Shown: one piece after another, positions 49,694 through 60,201 of the stretch
Layout: each line of letters starts with the position of its first letter
Numbering within the stretch: the first letter of the stretch is position 1
Program-made: the position numbers and the translations under genes
Assembly (NCBI GenBank): GCA_036365515.1
Contig: CM070873.1
Span: 67,329,529-67,393,528, forward strand
Source: Torymus aiolomorphi
Taxonomy: Eukaryota; Arthropoda; Insecta; Hymenoptera; Torymidae
Direction: 5' to 3'
DNA length: 64,000 bases
Notes under the pieces: model-generated
Told to the model about the DNA's origin: nothing
Seen by the model: the letters and a program-made list of their open reading frames with translations, nothing else
Database searches by the model: none

Positions 49694-50215
49694 GATTTGC
49701 GATGACGTCATTAAATATTACGCCACCCTATTAAATATTGCAAAATATTATGCCATATACATCTATGCATGTGTGTGTGGATGTGTATGTGTGTGTGTAC
49801 ACATTAACTTCTAATGAACATATATTGATGCCTACGTATATGCAATACCCGATCCCCCACCCCCCATCCCCGATTTGCGATGACGTCATTAAATATTACG
49901 CCACCGTATTAAATATTGCAAAATATTACACCTATGTGTGTGTGTGTGTGTACACATTAACTTCTAATGAACATATATTGATGCCCACGTATATGCAATG
50001 CCCCATCCCCCATCCCCCATCCCCGATTTGCGATGACGTCATTAAATATTACGCCACCGTATTAAATATTGCAAAATATTACACCTATGTGTGTGTGTGT
50101 GTGTACACATTAACTTCTAATGAACATATATTGATGCCCACGTATATGCAATGCCCTATCCCCCATCCCCCATCCCCAATTTGCAATGACATCATTAAAT
50201 ATTACGCTTAAATAT
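49694..50215. repeat. Tandem units of 153-178 bp containing TGACGTCA
   Basis: The block gatttgcgatgacgtcatta starts near 49694, 49872, 50025 and, mutated, 50178. Each unit also carries a (TG)n run, taacttctaatgaacatata and cccatcccc tracts. The palindrome tgacgtca is the CRE/ATF core. The 157-residue frame 49738-50211 is simply the tandem unit translated. Confidence 0.9.
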
Positions 50216-51002
50216 TGCAAAATATTACACCATATGTATGTGTGTGTAAAAGAATGTATCATCATCTTGATACACAATAACTTCTAGCGAACGTGTATTG
50301 ATGCCCACGTACATGCGTTATCTATCGCACCTCCTCTTTGTTCCGATATTCGCACCGCGTGGTTCTTGGAATTCGAGAGTATTTCAATTGCGCTCTCCTT
50401 ATCCACTTTCTTTCGTTTTGTCTTATAAAATTTAGGATTATTAATTTGTTAATAAAAATTGTATTTGACAATGTCAATGGGTAGATGGCCCGATAATCAT
50501 GTCTCATGAGAAACCAAAAATTTCATTATTTTTTCGATATCTTGAGCTGTTTACGAGATATAGAATGAAATTGATTTTAGCATGAGTTTATTGCTGAGAT
50601 TTAAAATAATTTACTATACATTGAGACGTATAAATGAAATTTTATAACGGTAACAATGCGACATATCGAAAGGGTATCAAATTACAGCCTTTTCTTGTCA
50701 ACAAGTCTTTGGAAAGAATTTTTGCGGTATATCAAAGGTAAGCTAGGCCGGTTCTCTCACTCTTATACATGGGCAGTATATCTATATATAGCATTTCCCC
50801 CTAGACACCACTGCGCATGCGCGTACTTTCTCGCGTTGGATTCAAATATCTGCGCACACTGATCTCTGTAATTTGAGACGGTCTTGTTGGGAAAGTATAT
50901 CTATATATAGTTTTCCCCCAGATACTACTGCACGTACCCCCTACCCGCGACACCCTTGTGTGATTCACATTATCTCGTTCTCTCGTGTAAGATATACATG
51001 AG

Positions 51003-51005
<3 letters not shown>

Positions 51006-51067
<62 letters not shown>

Positions 51068-51111
51068 TGTGTGTGTGTGTGTGTCTGTGTGTGTGTGTGT
51101 GTGTTTGTGTG
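51006..51111. repeat. (TG)n microsatellite
   Basis: About 50 TG units with a few TC or TT interruptions. Confidence 0.95.
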
Positions 51112-51294
51112 TCCTAGACCAACCGCCGACCAGAATTCCACAGCCGTACAATCATTGATGAAAACCTTGTTCTCATAGAATTAGAGAAAACAGAAGTATA
51201 CATGAATAAGCCAATTTATGTAGGTCTTTGTGTATTGGATTTATCAAAGACTTTAGTATATGATTTTCACTACAACTACATGAAGAAGCAAGTA

Positions 51295-51558
51295 GAAAAT
51301 GCTCAGCTTTCGATCTAGAGGGCAAAAAAAAATATTAAAAATACACTTTTTGAGATATAACATGTTTTGTATTTTTTGTAGGTGAAAATTGAAAATTTCG
51401 GAAAACTGCTTACGCCATTGGAAAACTGAGGAAAAAATACGTCGAAAATGCTTATCAAACAATTTTTTAAGTATATTTTAGTATCATAAACGTGAGTTAG
51501 AAATAGCACGATGTGGGGCTCCCGCGCCGCGCGCTGGGACAGTTGACGTGAAACGCCT
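51295..51558 (-). repeat. Interspersed repeat fragment, shared with 61728-61996
   Basis: Read on the minus strand it matches 61728-61996 in many blocks: gaggcgtttcacgtcaact, cgacgtattttttcctcag, ctagatcgaaagctgagca. The copies are clearly diverged. No coding content. Confidence 0.75.
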
Positions 51559-52029
51559 CATATGTTCATTAGAAGTTAATGTGTACACACACACACATAG
51601 GTGTAATATTTTGCAATATTTAATACGGTGGCGTAATATTTAATGACTTCATCGCAAATCGGGGGTTCTAGACGTGCCCAATGGGTTATCCGCGTTCACG
51701 CAATTGCATCATCGATGCAGGGATGGGGGCGCCGCACATAAGGTGTCAAATTATAAATAATTAGAGGAAATTTGATATCCTAACCTCGAACTGCTATTTC
51801 TTGGATTCTGTAATTTGACACCCATCATCGCATATTTGGCATCATACGCAAACGTTTCAAAACGTTTTGGATGCTATTACGTAAGAGCATGCAATCTTCG
51901 AGAAGGTTCGATGACGTCACTGTCTCACCTGTAATTAATTCGCACCTGTCCGTCTCGACCAATCAGAGCGCTTCTCTGGGTCAGTGGGCGAGTGGTGGGG
52001 AGATCCAGAACCGGCCTAGCTTATCTACT

Positions 52030-52445
52030 GTTTTCCATAATTCTTATACTGTTTCGGATTAAATAATCAATCACATCACCTCAAAGTAGATATTAAACAC
52101 ATTAGCATGTAAATATGTCTGCTAATTTAAAAGTCAAATTTCTTTCACTATATTATTATAGCACACACTTTTGTTTACTTCCCTTTTTGTTCTCTAGTAG
52201 ATTGAATTTAAATTTTAGTTGTAATCGAGATATTTTTCTCTCCAGAATACATTGTAAGTAAAATTTTCGTTTTTCAAAATTATTTTATTGATTGTATTAA
52301 TTTTATGATAGTTAGGATAACATTTGTTGAGTTCATCAAGAGTAAATTAATTAAAAATATTAAAATCCCTTTTCAATGTATATATGTAAAATGTAATCAA
52401 TCACAGTACAGATGAAGTCTTTTAAGTATGAGGAAGGATAAATAC
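52030..52445. other. AT-rich non-coding DNA
   Basis: No supported feature. Confidence 0.5.
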
Positions 52446-53449
52446 ACTGAGAGAAATGTTGTAGTAAAATTTATTATAAACATAAGAAAAATTACTATAT
52501 TTTGTAGGAACGGAGGGACAAATCGAAATTATAACAATTTTTGCTATGCAACATAGTAATTTTTATGAATGACCTTAAATTTCAAAAAATTAAATTTTTT
52601 CTCGTTCTTCCTGTTTTCAGAACTATTTTCAGACTCTAATCATACAATATTTAATGTGAAAATAAATTAAAATGAGAAATAAAAATATTTTTTTTACGAG
52701 CGTTGGGATCGAACCTGCAACCTTCACCGCGGCAATCGGACGCGCTAACCACTTACCCAAATAGGATTCTTGAGTGTAAAATTTTGGAACTTGTATATGT
52801 CAAACCATCGATTTCAAGAAAATTTCAGATAATATTAAATAATGACAATAAATAACTTTGATAACACAAAGAAACTTATCATTAATGTGCATAATATCAA
52901 AATAAAATAATTGAAGTAAGGTTTTGAATGTTTTGTAAACTTAAAAGCAAGGCAAAGTGAAATTCCCGTAGAAACATAACCTCAATCAGACACGTGGGCG
53001 CCTTGATCTGCGCAGAAAGTACTAATGTTGTAGCAATTTTTACTATGTTGGATAGCAAACTTTCTTATGGCCTGTAGCAATTTTTGAATGTGGCACTTTT
53101 TACTATGTTTATAGTAATTTTTAATACGCTACAGAATAAAATTTATACGCTACAAAATAAAATTTAAACACTACAAAATAAAATTTATATTCTATTCTAA
53201 TAAAAATTAAAAGCATATATTTTAAATTTTATTATATCACAGTTTTTGCTATGTGTATAGCAATTTTTCTTTTATTTCATAATACTTTCTAATCAACAAC
53301 TGTCATAAAAATTACAAGAAATTTTGTAATTATTCATACAATTATAATAAAAATGCAGCATAAAGTGTATTTGTCTCACCCTTCCTATACTTTATAGTAA
53401 TTTTTATTACAGTTATAATAAAATTTACTACAACATTTTTCTCAGTGTA
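52446..53449. mobile_element. 1.0-kb TA-flanked element, CACTGAGA termini
   Basis: The ends are inverted copies of about 33 bases (cactgagagaaatgttgtag at the left; ctacaacatttttctcagtg at the right), each abutting TA. The body is AT-rich with many short atagtaatttttactat-type blocks. It contains a tRNA-like sequence on the minus strand. No transposase frame; a Tc1/mariner-type MITE by the TA flanks. Confidence 0.75.
52698..52765 (-). other. tRNA-like core with pol III A and B boxes
   Basis: On the minus strand tgggtaagtgg (A-box-like, 52749-52759) is followed by a canonical B box ggttcgatccc (52705-52715) at tRNA spacing. The acceptor halves (gagcgtt against the upstream ctatttg) do not pair, so no functional tRNA is claimed. 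It lies inside the CACTGAGA element, so it may be a tRNA-derived insertion or an element-borne pol III promoter. Confidence 0.5.
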
Positions 53450-53612
53450 ATAATCAACAAATATCTCAACAGTAAGAGCAGAATTTAGATATTAATCAAG
53501 AAATTAAAACGAAAATCACAAGTCAAAACGATGAGCCTAAACGACTTAACAGTTTCTACTTATATTTATCATTTTAGCATACACCATATTTTCTTGTCAA
53601 AAATTCCTGCCA

Positions 53613-53658
53613 CGGGAATGTCATTCCAATCAATTCCAGCCATTGGAATGTCATTCCA
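53613..53658. repeat. Two copies of the palindrome ggaatgtcattcc
   Basis: Near-palindromic 13-mers about 30 bases apart, separated by a partial ccattcc-like block. They lie just past the 3' end of the RING gene remnant. Confidence 0.7.
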
Positions 53659-53742
53659 ATGTAAATCTAAAAAAAAGTAATTATTTTAATTTAAATAAAA
53701 TAAACGTAATATTGAAAAAATCTAATTTAATTAAAGTCATAC

Positions 53743-54318
53743 CTAACGTCTGCGTTGCCCAACGACTTCTACGTCATGCTCAGCCCTCGTAGGTATTATA
53801 TTTAATGGTGATCCTGGCATGCCTATGACGTAGATGTTGTCGTTGTCGTCGTCGTCGTCGTCGTCGATGTTTATGACCTCCGGCGTACGATTACTTCCTA
53901 CGTTTTCTGCATTTGCTTCCTGACGACGGCGCTTTAAGGCGCGCTCCTCCTTCCACTCACGCCGATCTAAATTAGCTCTGTCCATATCATGCGCGTACAC
54001 TCTGTGGTGCTCGCTGATGTCTTCATATTCATAAATGTCATCGTATCCTTCATTTAAACATTTGTACTGGAATCCTTTTACCAGCGCAATGACGTCTTCA
54101 TCGGCAGGCCTTAATGGGAATTTACAATGCGGACACAATTTGTTAATGTTTGTACATCATTTAAAACAAACATAGTGCTTATTGACACAACAGTACGGTT
54201 GCGGGATTGTGTACTGTGTGCACAAAAAGCATTCATAAAAGTTTGTAAGTTCCTCTTTCACGTCATTAATAAGGGGCTTCTCTTGCAGCTTCCTTTCTAA
54301 AGCATATTTTGCTTTGAG
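53743..54318 (-). pseudogene. SIAH/sina-like RING-finger gene remnant, last exon
   Basis: SIAH-family RING proteins are E3 ubiquitin ligases. The exon encodes a RING of the SIAH spacing: ECFLC, a Cys ten residues on, then C-x3-H-x2-C, then LCPHC. A helical, charged stretch (about 35 residues, ALERKLQEK) precedes it. After it comes a degenerate SIAH-type zinc-finger (YKC...H) and a charged tail with a run of Asp encoded by a GTC-type triplet repeat (53833-53862), not the usual TRAF-like domain. A TGA stop (54157-54159) lies inside the RING; it fits a 3-base tandem duplication of atg. A 3' splice site (tttcag) sits at 54319, and an upstream 5' site at 54578. A pseudogene, or a gene with readthrough. 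Confidence 0.6.
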
Positions 54319-54578
54319 CTGAAACATAAAAATCAAAATGAAGATTGACGAGATGTGCGTAATACCGACATAATTTTTCAAAGAGTATATCCCTTCACAG
54401 TACTAATAGAATCGCCCGAAATTTTTTTTTTTTCGTAAAGTATTTATATAAATTTACAAATTACAAATAACTATCTAAGTTTCTAACTATTTAAAATATT
54501 TTTGTAACCTACTTATTTCTTTGAAACAATTGAATAAAAAAAAATCTTTTTTTTTCTGACAATTATTTATTATTTTAC
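54319..54578 (-). other. Predicted intron of the RING gene remnant
   Basis: GT at 54578-54577 (gaagag/gtaaaa) and AG at 54320-54319 (tgtttcag/ctcaaag) bound a 260-base AT-rich interval. The upstream exon is only nine bases long before it meets the palindromic element, suggesting that element interrupted the exon. Confidence 0.45.
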
Positions 54579-55304
54579 CTCTTCTATGGCCCATTCTAAA
54601 TGGATTCAACGAGCAAAAAAAATTAAAGTCTTTGATTTTTTTGAAACTCTGTGGTCATATTCTACATTAAATTTCATTAGACCCGTGTTTTTTCTTTTTG
54701 TCGAAAAATAATTTTGGAGCCCTGTAGCGCGATATCAAAAATTACATTGTGAAAGCGTTATTTTGAAAATGAAAATTCGCATTTTTTTCAAATGGCCGTA
54801 GTTTTGGCCCAAGTTATCGTATCGGGACGTTTTTTTTGAAATTGTGCGGAATTTTACCAGCTTTCATGTGATTTTTTCAGATTTTAAATAACTTTAATAG
54901 TTTTTCAGATAAATTGAAAAAACTGAAAAAAATGCTTTTTTTCAAAATTGAATTTCTCAAAAACACCACCTTTTTTTCGTGAAATTTGGATATGTTTTTC
55001 ATGGCCAAATAAGCTATCTTTCTACCAAACGGCAGCGTGCCATCTTTCTTCGTTCGGAAGATACACCCTCACAAAGATAATTGCGATTTCTACACGTTTA
55101 AGCCTTATATGCGTTATGTGCAGCGATACATTTTACACAGGGGCTGGCTGCAAGTTCTAAAGTTAAATCTGGCATCTGTGTTGAGAGATTAAGGGTACAG
55201 AATACACGGATGATTGTAGTATATACACGATTGTAGTACCCTAAGTGCTCGCTAGATGGCGAGCACAAACGCGGCACATTCAATGAAAAACATCACCCCG
55301 AGTG

Positions 55305-55335
55305 TATAAGTAGGGGCCTGCGGCACTCACTCGAT
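55305..55335 (+). promoter_or_regulatory. Candidate TATA promoter, left arm
   Basis: tataag at 55305-55310 with an initiator-like tcactc about 22-28 bases downstream, about 300 bases before the frame at 55628. The leader between has no conflicting longer frame. Confidence 0.4.
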
Positions 55336-55627
55336 CTACCCATTATTACCACATTATTTTGCCTAATATTATTTTGCCTATTTGCCTAATCGCCAATCGT
55401 TATTTTTGCACTACTTACTTATTGCCTATACCTTGGTTATTGCTTTATTTATTTGCTCGAACGTACTTTACGTTTACAACATATTTTGCATCAACTTTAC
55501 TTGCGAGTGGGTTGGTGCACAGACTCTATAATTAAGAGTTACTCCAATTTATTTTTTCTCGCTGACAAACTCTGACCATATAACTTTTCGTATACGTTCA
55601 ATCATATACGGATACATATCAACAAAC

Positions 55628-56155
55628 ATGCAAAAGGCTAAGTTTAGTTCCAAGAGAACTCAGAAGTGTCCGGATATCGACAGTATTCATAAAAAGTATG
55701 TTTATGAAGATAGTAAGCGGTCATTTCAATTACTTGGCGATGTAGCAAATGGATTATTGATGTCTAACGAGTATAAAAACAAGGATATAACAGAATATAC
55801 CGAAGTGTGTGGAATTTGCTATGAAAAACTCAAGAAAATATCTGAAGAAATTTTTAAAGAAGCAGGAGAGTCAACGCCAACAGAATCTACATCATCTAAT
55901 CAAACGCCTGAATCTCAAATTACGATGCCGGCAGATTCTCAAACCTCAATTTACAGTGTTGAGTTGTACGAAGAAGTGAATGAAATACTCACTAAGAATA
56001 AATTGTTTCTATTGCCATTCAAGATTCCGTCAAATGTTGACGCGACAGCATTGCCAAATTACGTTAATCGCAAGCGCAAGCAATTATTAGATACTTTTTA
56101 TGAAGAAACTGATTGCAAAATTAGGAAACGTCTCGAGGCAGAAATTAGAATTTAA
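55628..56155 (+). CDS. N-terminal part of a mobile-element-type protein, left arm copy
   Basis: A 175-residue frame with ATG in the context caacaaacatgc. N-terminal third: Lys-rich; residues about 60-75 hold a C-x2-C-Y-E-K-L motif (CGICYEKLKK) like CSNCQRQLYK in the 63454 protein; then a Ser/Thr/Gln linker; then a charged C-terminal helix (NRKRKQLLDTFYEE). It stops at TAA, but the next frame continues the family pattern (ECKICDEWN, then LTFIEKVRLMTVVPSSLK), and a further block at 56290-56360 reads TDYMIRASQKLV. These correspond in order to the protein at 63454. So this is the 5' part of a longer gene broken by at least one frameshift. Function unknown; presumably serves transposition. Confidence 0.6.
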   Translation: MQKAKFSSKRTQKCPDIDSIHKKYVYEDSKRSFQLLGDVANGLLMSNEYKNKDITEYTEVCGICYEKLKKISEEIFKEAGESTPTESTSSNQTPESQITMPADSQTSIYSVELYEEVNEILTKNKLFLLPFKIPSNVDATALPNYVNRKRKQLLDTFYEETDCKIRKRLEAEIRI

Positions 56156-56419
56156 TGAATGCAAGATATGCGACGAATGGAATGAAAACTTAAGTTTGGT
56201 GTTAGAAAATGAAAATCTAACTTTCATAGAAAAAGTACGATTGATGACTGTAGTACCTTCAAGTCTCAAGTAATTATATTTTATTGCACATAAGAGGAAC
56301 CACAGATTATATGATCAGAGCTTCACAAAAGCTCGTAAAAAGTAAAGGTTTATACGAAAAGGTTTATACGAAAATCTTGGATCTTGAAATAGTAACTTCT
56401 GGATTTTGTTTCATAATTA

Positions 56420-56618
56420 CGAAAAGCCCGATCCATATTCTGGAAATCCTGTGAAGACTGAAGTTATTGAGTTAGTTGAAAGATATTATCTAGACGACGA
56501 TTTGGACTGTTCCCGACAAAGTCCTAACAAAAATGATGCGATGAATGTTAAAATCAATGGAGTTATAGAAAAAAAATCAAACGTTTTCAAACTCGGAGCA
56601 TCAAGGGAATTTGCGATC
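56420..56618 (+). pseudogene. Next segment of the same protein in the palindrome loop
   Basis: The loop reads YSGNPVKTEVIELVERYY, then D-x-x-x-S-R-x-x-P-x-x-x-D-x-x-x-V-K. This aligns with KRFYERDDISRVMPGLKD and onward at 63930-63996, and lies where the arm's coding text leaves off. The open frame is 56406-56621, ending in TAA/TAG inside the right arm junction. The gene is therefore cut here by the inverted duplication. Confidence 0.55.
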
Positions 56619-56882
56619 TAATTATGAAACAAAATCCAGAAGTTACTATTTCAAGATCCAAGATTTTCGTATAAACCTTTTCGTATAAACCTTTACTTTT
56701 TACGAGCTTTTGTGAAGCTCTGATCATATAATCTGTGGTTCCTCTTATGTGCAATAAAATATAATTACTTGAGACTTGAAGGTACTACAGTCATCAATCG
56801 TACTTTTTCTATGAAAGTTAGATTTTCATTTTCTAACACCAAACTTAAGTTTTCATTCCATTCGTCGCATATCTTGCATTCA

Positions 56883-57410
56883 TTAAATTCTAATTTCTGC
56901 CTCGAGACGTTTCCTAATTTTGCAATCAGTTTCTTCATAAAAAGTATCTAATAATTGCTTGCGCTTGCGATTAACGTAATTTGGCAATGCTGTCGCGTCA
57001 ACATTTGACGGAATCTTGAATGGCGATAGAAACAATTTATTCTTAGTGAGTATTTCATTCACTTCTTCGTACAACTCAACACTGTAAATTGAGGTTTGAG
57101 AATCTGCCGGCATCGTAATTTGAGATTCAGGCGTTTGATTAGATGATGTAGATTCTGTTGGCGTTGACTCTCCTGCTTCTTTAAAAATTTCTTCAGATAT
57201 TTTCTTGAGTTTTTCATAGCAAATTCCACACACTTCGGTATATTCTGTTATATCCTTGTTTTTATACTCGTTAGACATCAATAATCCATTTGCTACATCG
57301 CCAAGTAATTGAAATGACCGCTTACTATCTTCATAAACATACTTTTTATGAATACTGTCGATATCCGGACACTTCTGAGTTCTCTTGGAACTAAACTTAG
57401 CCTTTTGCAT
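56883..57410 (-). CDS. N-terminal part of a mobile-element-type protein, right arm copy
   Basis: The mirror copy of 55628-56155, identical in length, with one residue difference (Ser in place of Leu in the block FLxPFKIPS). The same C-x2-C motif, the same stop and the same downstream frame break are present, so the frameshift predates formation of the palindrome. Confidence 0.6.
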   Translation of the reverse strand: MQKAKFSSKRTQKCPDIDSIHKKYVYEDSKRSFQLLGDVANGLLMSNEYKNKDITEYTEVCGICYEKLKKISEEIFKEAGESTPTESTSSNQTPESQITMPADSQTSIYSVELYEEVNEILTKNKLFLSPFKIPSNVDATALPNYVNRKRKQLLDTFYEETDCKIRKRLEAEIRI

Positions 57411-57702
57411 GTTTGTTGATATGTATCCGTATATGATTGAACGTATACGAAAAGTTATATGGTCAGAGTTTGTCAGCGAGAAAAAATAAATTGGAGTAAC
57501 TCTTAATTATAGAGTCTCTGCACCAACCCACTCGCAAGTAAAGTTGATGCAAAATATGTTGTAAACGTAAAGTACGTTCGAGCAAATAAATAAAGCAATA
57601 ACCAAGGTATAGGCAATAAGTAAGTAGTGCAAAAATAACGATTGGCGATTAGACAAATAGGCAAAATAATATTAGGCAAAATAATGTGGTAATAATGGGT
57701 AG

Positions 57703-57733
57703 ATCGAGTGAGTGCCGCAGGCCCCTACTTATA
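57703..57733 (-). promoter_or_regulatory. Candidate TATA promoter, right arm
   Basis: Mirror of the left-arm promoter: tataag on the minus strand at 57733-57728 with an initiator-like tcactc downstream. Two divergent-inward transcripts would run towards the loop. Confidence 0.4.
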
Positions 57734-58454
57734 CACTCGGGGTGATGTTTTTCATTGAATGTGCCGCGTTTGTGCTCGCCATCTAGCGAGCACTTAGGGT
57801 ACTACAATCGTGTATATACTACAATCATCCGTGTATTCTGTACCCTTAATCTCTCACACACAGATGCCAGATTTAACTTTAGAACTTGCAGCCAGCCCCT
57901 GTGTAAAATGTATCGCTGCACATAACGCATATAAGGCTTAAACGTGTAGAAATCGCAATTATCTTTGTGAGGGTGTATCTTCCGAACGAAGAAAGATGGC
58001 ACGCTGCCGTTTGGTAGAAAGATAGCTTATTTGGCCATGAAAAACATATCCAAATTTCACGAAAAAAAGGTGGTGTTTTTGAGAAATTCAATTTTGAAAA
58101 AAAGCACTTTTTTCAGTTTTTTCAATTTATCTGAAAAACTATTAAAGTTATTTAAAATCTGAAAAAATCACATGAAAGCTGGTAAAATTCCGCACAATTT
58201 CAAAAAAAACGTCCCGATACGATAACTTGGGCCAAAACTACGGCCATTTGAAAAAAATGCGAATTTTCATTTTCAAAATAACGCTTTCACAATGTAATTT
58301 TTGATATCGCGCTACAGGGCTCCAAAATTATTTTTCGACAAAAAGAAAAACACGGGTCTAATGAAATTTAATGTAGAATATGACCACAGAGTTTCAAAAA
58401 AATCAAAGACTTTAATTTTTTTTGCTCGTTGAATCCATTTAGAATGGGCCCTAT

Positions 58455-58779
58455 ACAATAAATTAATTTGTGTATAAAAACAGGCATAAGCGTTAAACAC
58501 AAGAAAGTAGTCAAATCAGTAGTCATGTAGTCAAGTCTATGTACGTGCATAACTTTTTATATTTATCAACTCCAAAGAAAAGCATTAACACCTTTTTCAC
58601 GAAAATATTAGATTTCTATGTAAACTCTAAACTAATTTAGAGTAAAAATAAAATAAAACTTTCTACGAAAGTATATAATAAGGCAAGTATAAGATGTTTC
58701 TGTATAATATATAAAAATAGTGGAATCAGTTGAAATATCTAGTCAAGTATATGTACATACACAACTTCTTTTTCTAGAT
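58455..58779. other. AT-rich DNA right of the palindrome
   Basis: Might include the rest of the interrupted RING gene exon (the minus-strand frame 58368-58550 runs up to the insertion point in the matching phase), but the translation has no known motif. Confidence 0.3.
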
Positions 58780-59500
58780 ATCGGGGATATGTCAAGTGAA
58801 GTCAGCAGCAAAAAATTTTGAAAATCGCTGAAAATTAGTTTACTTCTAGTTTTTAATGAAAAAATAATGTTCCTAGAGTATGAGACCGAAATTTTCTAAA
58901 ATAAAAAAGTTATGGAACATCCAAAATTCAATTTTTTTGCAATTTTGGGTTGAAATTCAAGTTTATTCATTTTTTAACTTAAAATCTTGAAACTTTTTGT
59001 ATAGAACATTGATTGGCAAAAAGTTTGCATTTTTTATATAAAATGTGCCAGTATTTATTTTATGACCCTTCTTGAAAGTCTCTGATTGGCTGCTTTATAT
59101 TATACCTTCATCGAAGGATATTGAGACTGCAGCCAAATATTTTTCATTCGACAAATTTTTTTTTGTATTCTTCGAAAACCCTTCAAAATGCTTTTTTGGT
59201 TAATACTGGCCGAGCAAAGGGAAAAGAGTTACAATTTTTTTAAATATCAAGAAAAATCCATAATTATAATTTTGCATAGCATGATTGATGAAACTGAATA
59301 TTATTCATACATTCTATGTCGTGGACCGTACCACTGAATTTTTTAGAGCATCAAATAGAACATATTTGAACATAATATAAATATCTATTTTCAAGAATAT
59401 TAGGCTTATACAATAAGCGATACCTAATTATGAATTAATAATAAATTAAGCTATAGAGGTTAATTATTATAAAGCTGTCAAAATGAAATAAGGCAACAGA
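58780..59500 (+). repeat. Single copy of the 44.6-46.0 kb palindrome arm
   Basis: From tcaagtgaagtcagcagc to aatgaaataaggcaacagac this follows the arm and then the loop of the palindrome at 44605-45970, without the second arm. The 88-residue frame of those arms is broken here. Confidence 0.8.
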
Positions 59501-60050
59501 CAGTTTTGCGGTGTATAATCCAATAACAACAAGACAAATACTGCTCTATTATTTATAAATAAAATAGGATTTTTTTGTTAGGACTACGTTTTATAAAATT
59601 TGTATTATTTATTTACTAAGCTATTTCATTTATAACTTAAGCTATAAATTTTTACAGTCTATAATATATCCCCTCAAGTTCAAGCCTATAATCATTTTTT
59701 ATTTCTTTGACTTGTTTTCTCTTTTCCCTGTTTATGTTTATGCTGTCAAAAATATACCTAATGTTTTACATTTTTTAAATAAACATAAATTATACAAAAT
59801 ATACAATAATCAAAAGTCAAATAATTTATTGCAAAAAATTGTATTACCTGAATAACATTATTTTGTTATTGGTAATAAATATTACATATATTTGCTGCTA
59901 TATTATCTTCTAAAACAAAGTAAATTATAAAGGTATAACTCTATATTTTTAAGTTTAAAGATATTATTTTTAATAAATTATATCAAAATATTTTCTCAAT
60001 TAACTGTTAATCTTAAATCAACTTATAATGTTGTGGTATTTCATACATTT
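59501..60050. other. AT-rich non-coding DNA
   Basis: No supported feature. Confidence 0.5.
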
Positions 60051-60053
60051 ATA

Positions 60054-60126
60054 GCACGGTGTGACCTAAGTCCGAACTTAGTTCACGCCTATCCGTGACT
60101 TAAGTAGTCGATTATTGCACCGTGTC
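60054..60126. repeat. Short imperfect palindrome with cacggtg / caccgtg ends
   Basis: About 70 bases with cacggtgtgacctaagt at the left and acttaagt...caccgtg at the right. It may be a tiny MITE or a regulatory hairpin. Confidence 0.45.
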
Positions 60127-60201
60127 TTAGCGTAAGACTTGCAGGAGGGGAAATCGAACTTCCCGCACCTTTGCCCCTGAGTACCTCATCTACTTCTCGC
60201 A

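Larger units (their letters stand above)
49325..52029. mobile_element. 2.7-kb foldback element with tandem repeats
   Basis: Terminal arms of about 470-500 bp are inverted copies (left from agtagataagctaggccgg; right ending in its complement). The terminal motif taagctaggccggttct also occurs inside at about 50740. The centre holds a 153-bp tandem array, a duplicated atatctatatatag block (50776 and 50896), a long TG microsatellite and a fragment of another repeat. Short frames in the arms (49247-49483 minus, 51871-52062 plus) share MLLRKSMQSSRRFDDVTV but have no known domain. No clear target duplication. Confidence 0.7.
54588..58450. mobile_element. 3.86-kb palindromic element with 1832-bp arms
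   Basis: The left arm 54588-56419 and right arm 56619-58450 are inverted copies of equal length with only about half a dozen single-base differences and two offsetting 1-base indels. The unique loop is 199 bp (56420-56618). The outer ends read ggcccattctaaatggattc and its complement. The 4-base ctat repeats on both sides (54584-54587 and 58451-58454) as a target duplication. Arms and loop together carry pieces of one mobile-element-type gene (see the CDS entries). Near identity means the palindrome is young or kept alike by conversion. A collapsed-hairpin assembly artefact is disfavoured by the unique loop and the target duplication. Confidence 0.85.

Noticed and set aside
49738..50211. 157-residue frame with a long internal repeat
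   Set aside because: It is the 153-bp tandem unit, whose length happens to be a multiple of three; the text is dominated by the TG and CCCATCCCC tracts.
53870..54138. Reading the RING tail as a stand-alone protein starting at the ATG in 54138
   Set aside because: That ATG follows the premature stop and begins within the RING; the in-phase upstream homology and splice site show it is a fragment of a longer gene.
60130..60190. Possible tRNA on the minus strand (gttcgattt block)
   Set aside because: Only a weak B box; no A box at proper spacing and no acceptor stem.
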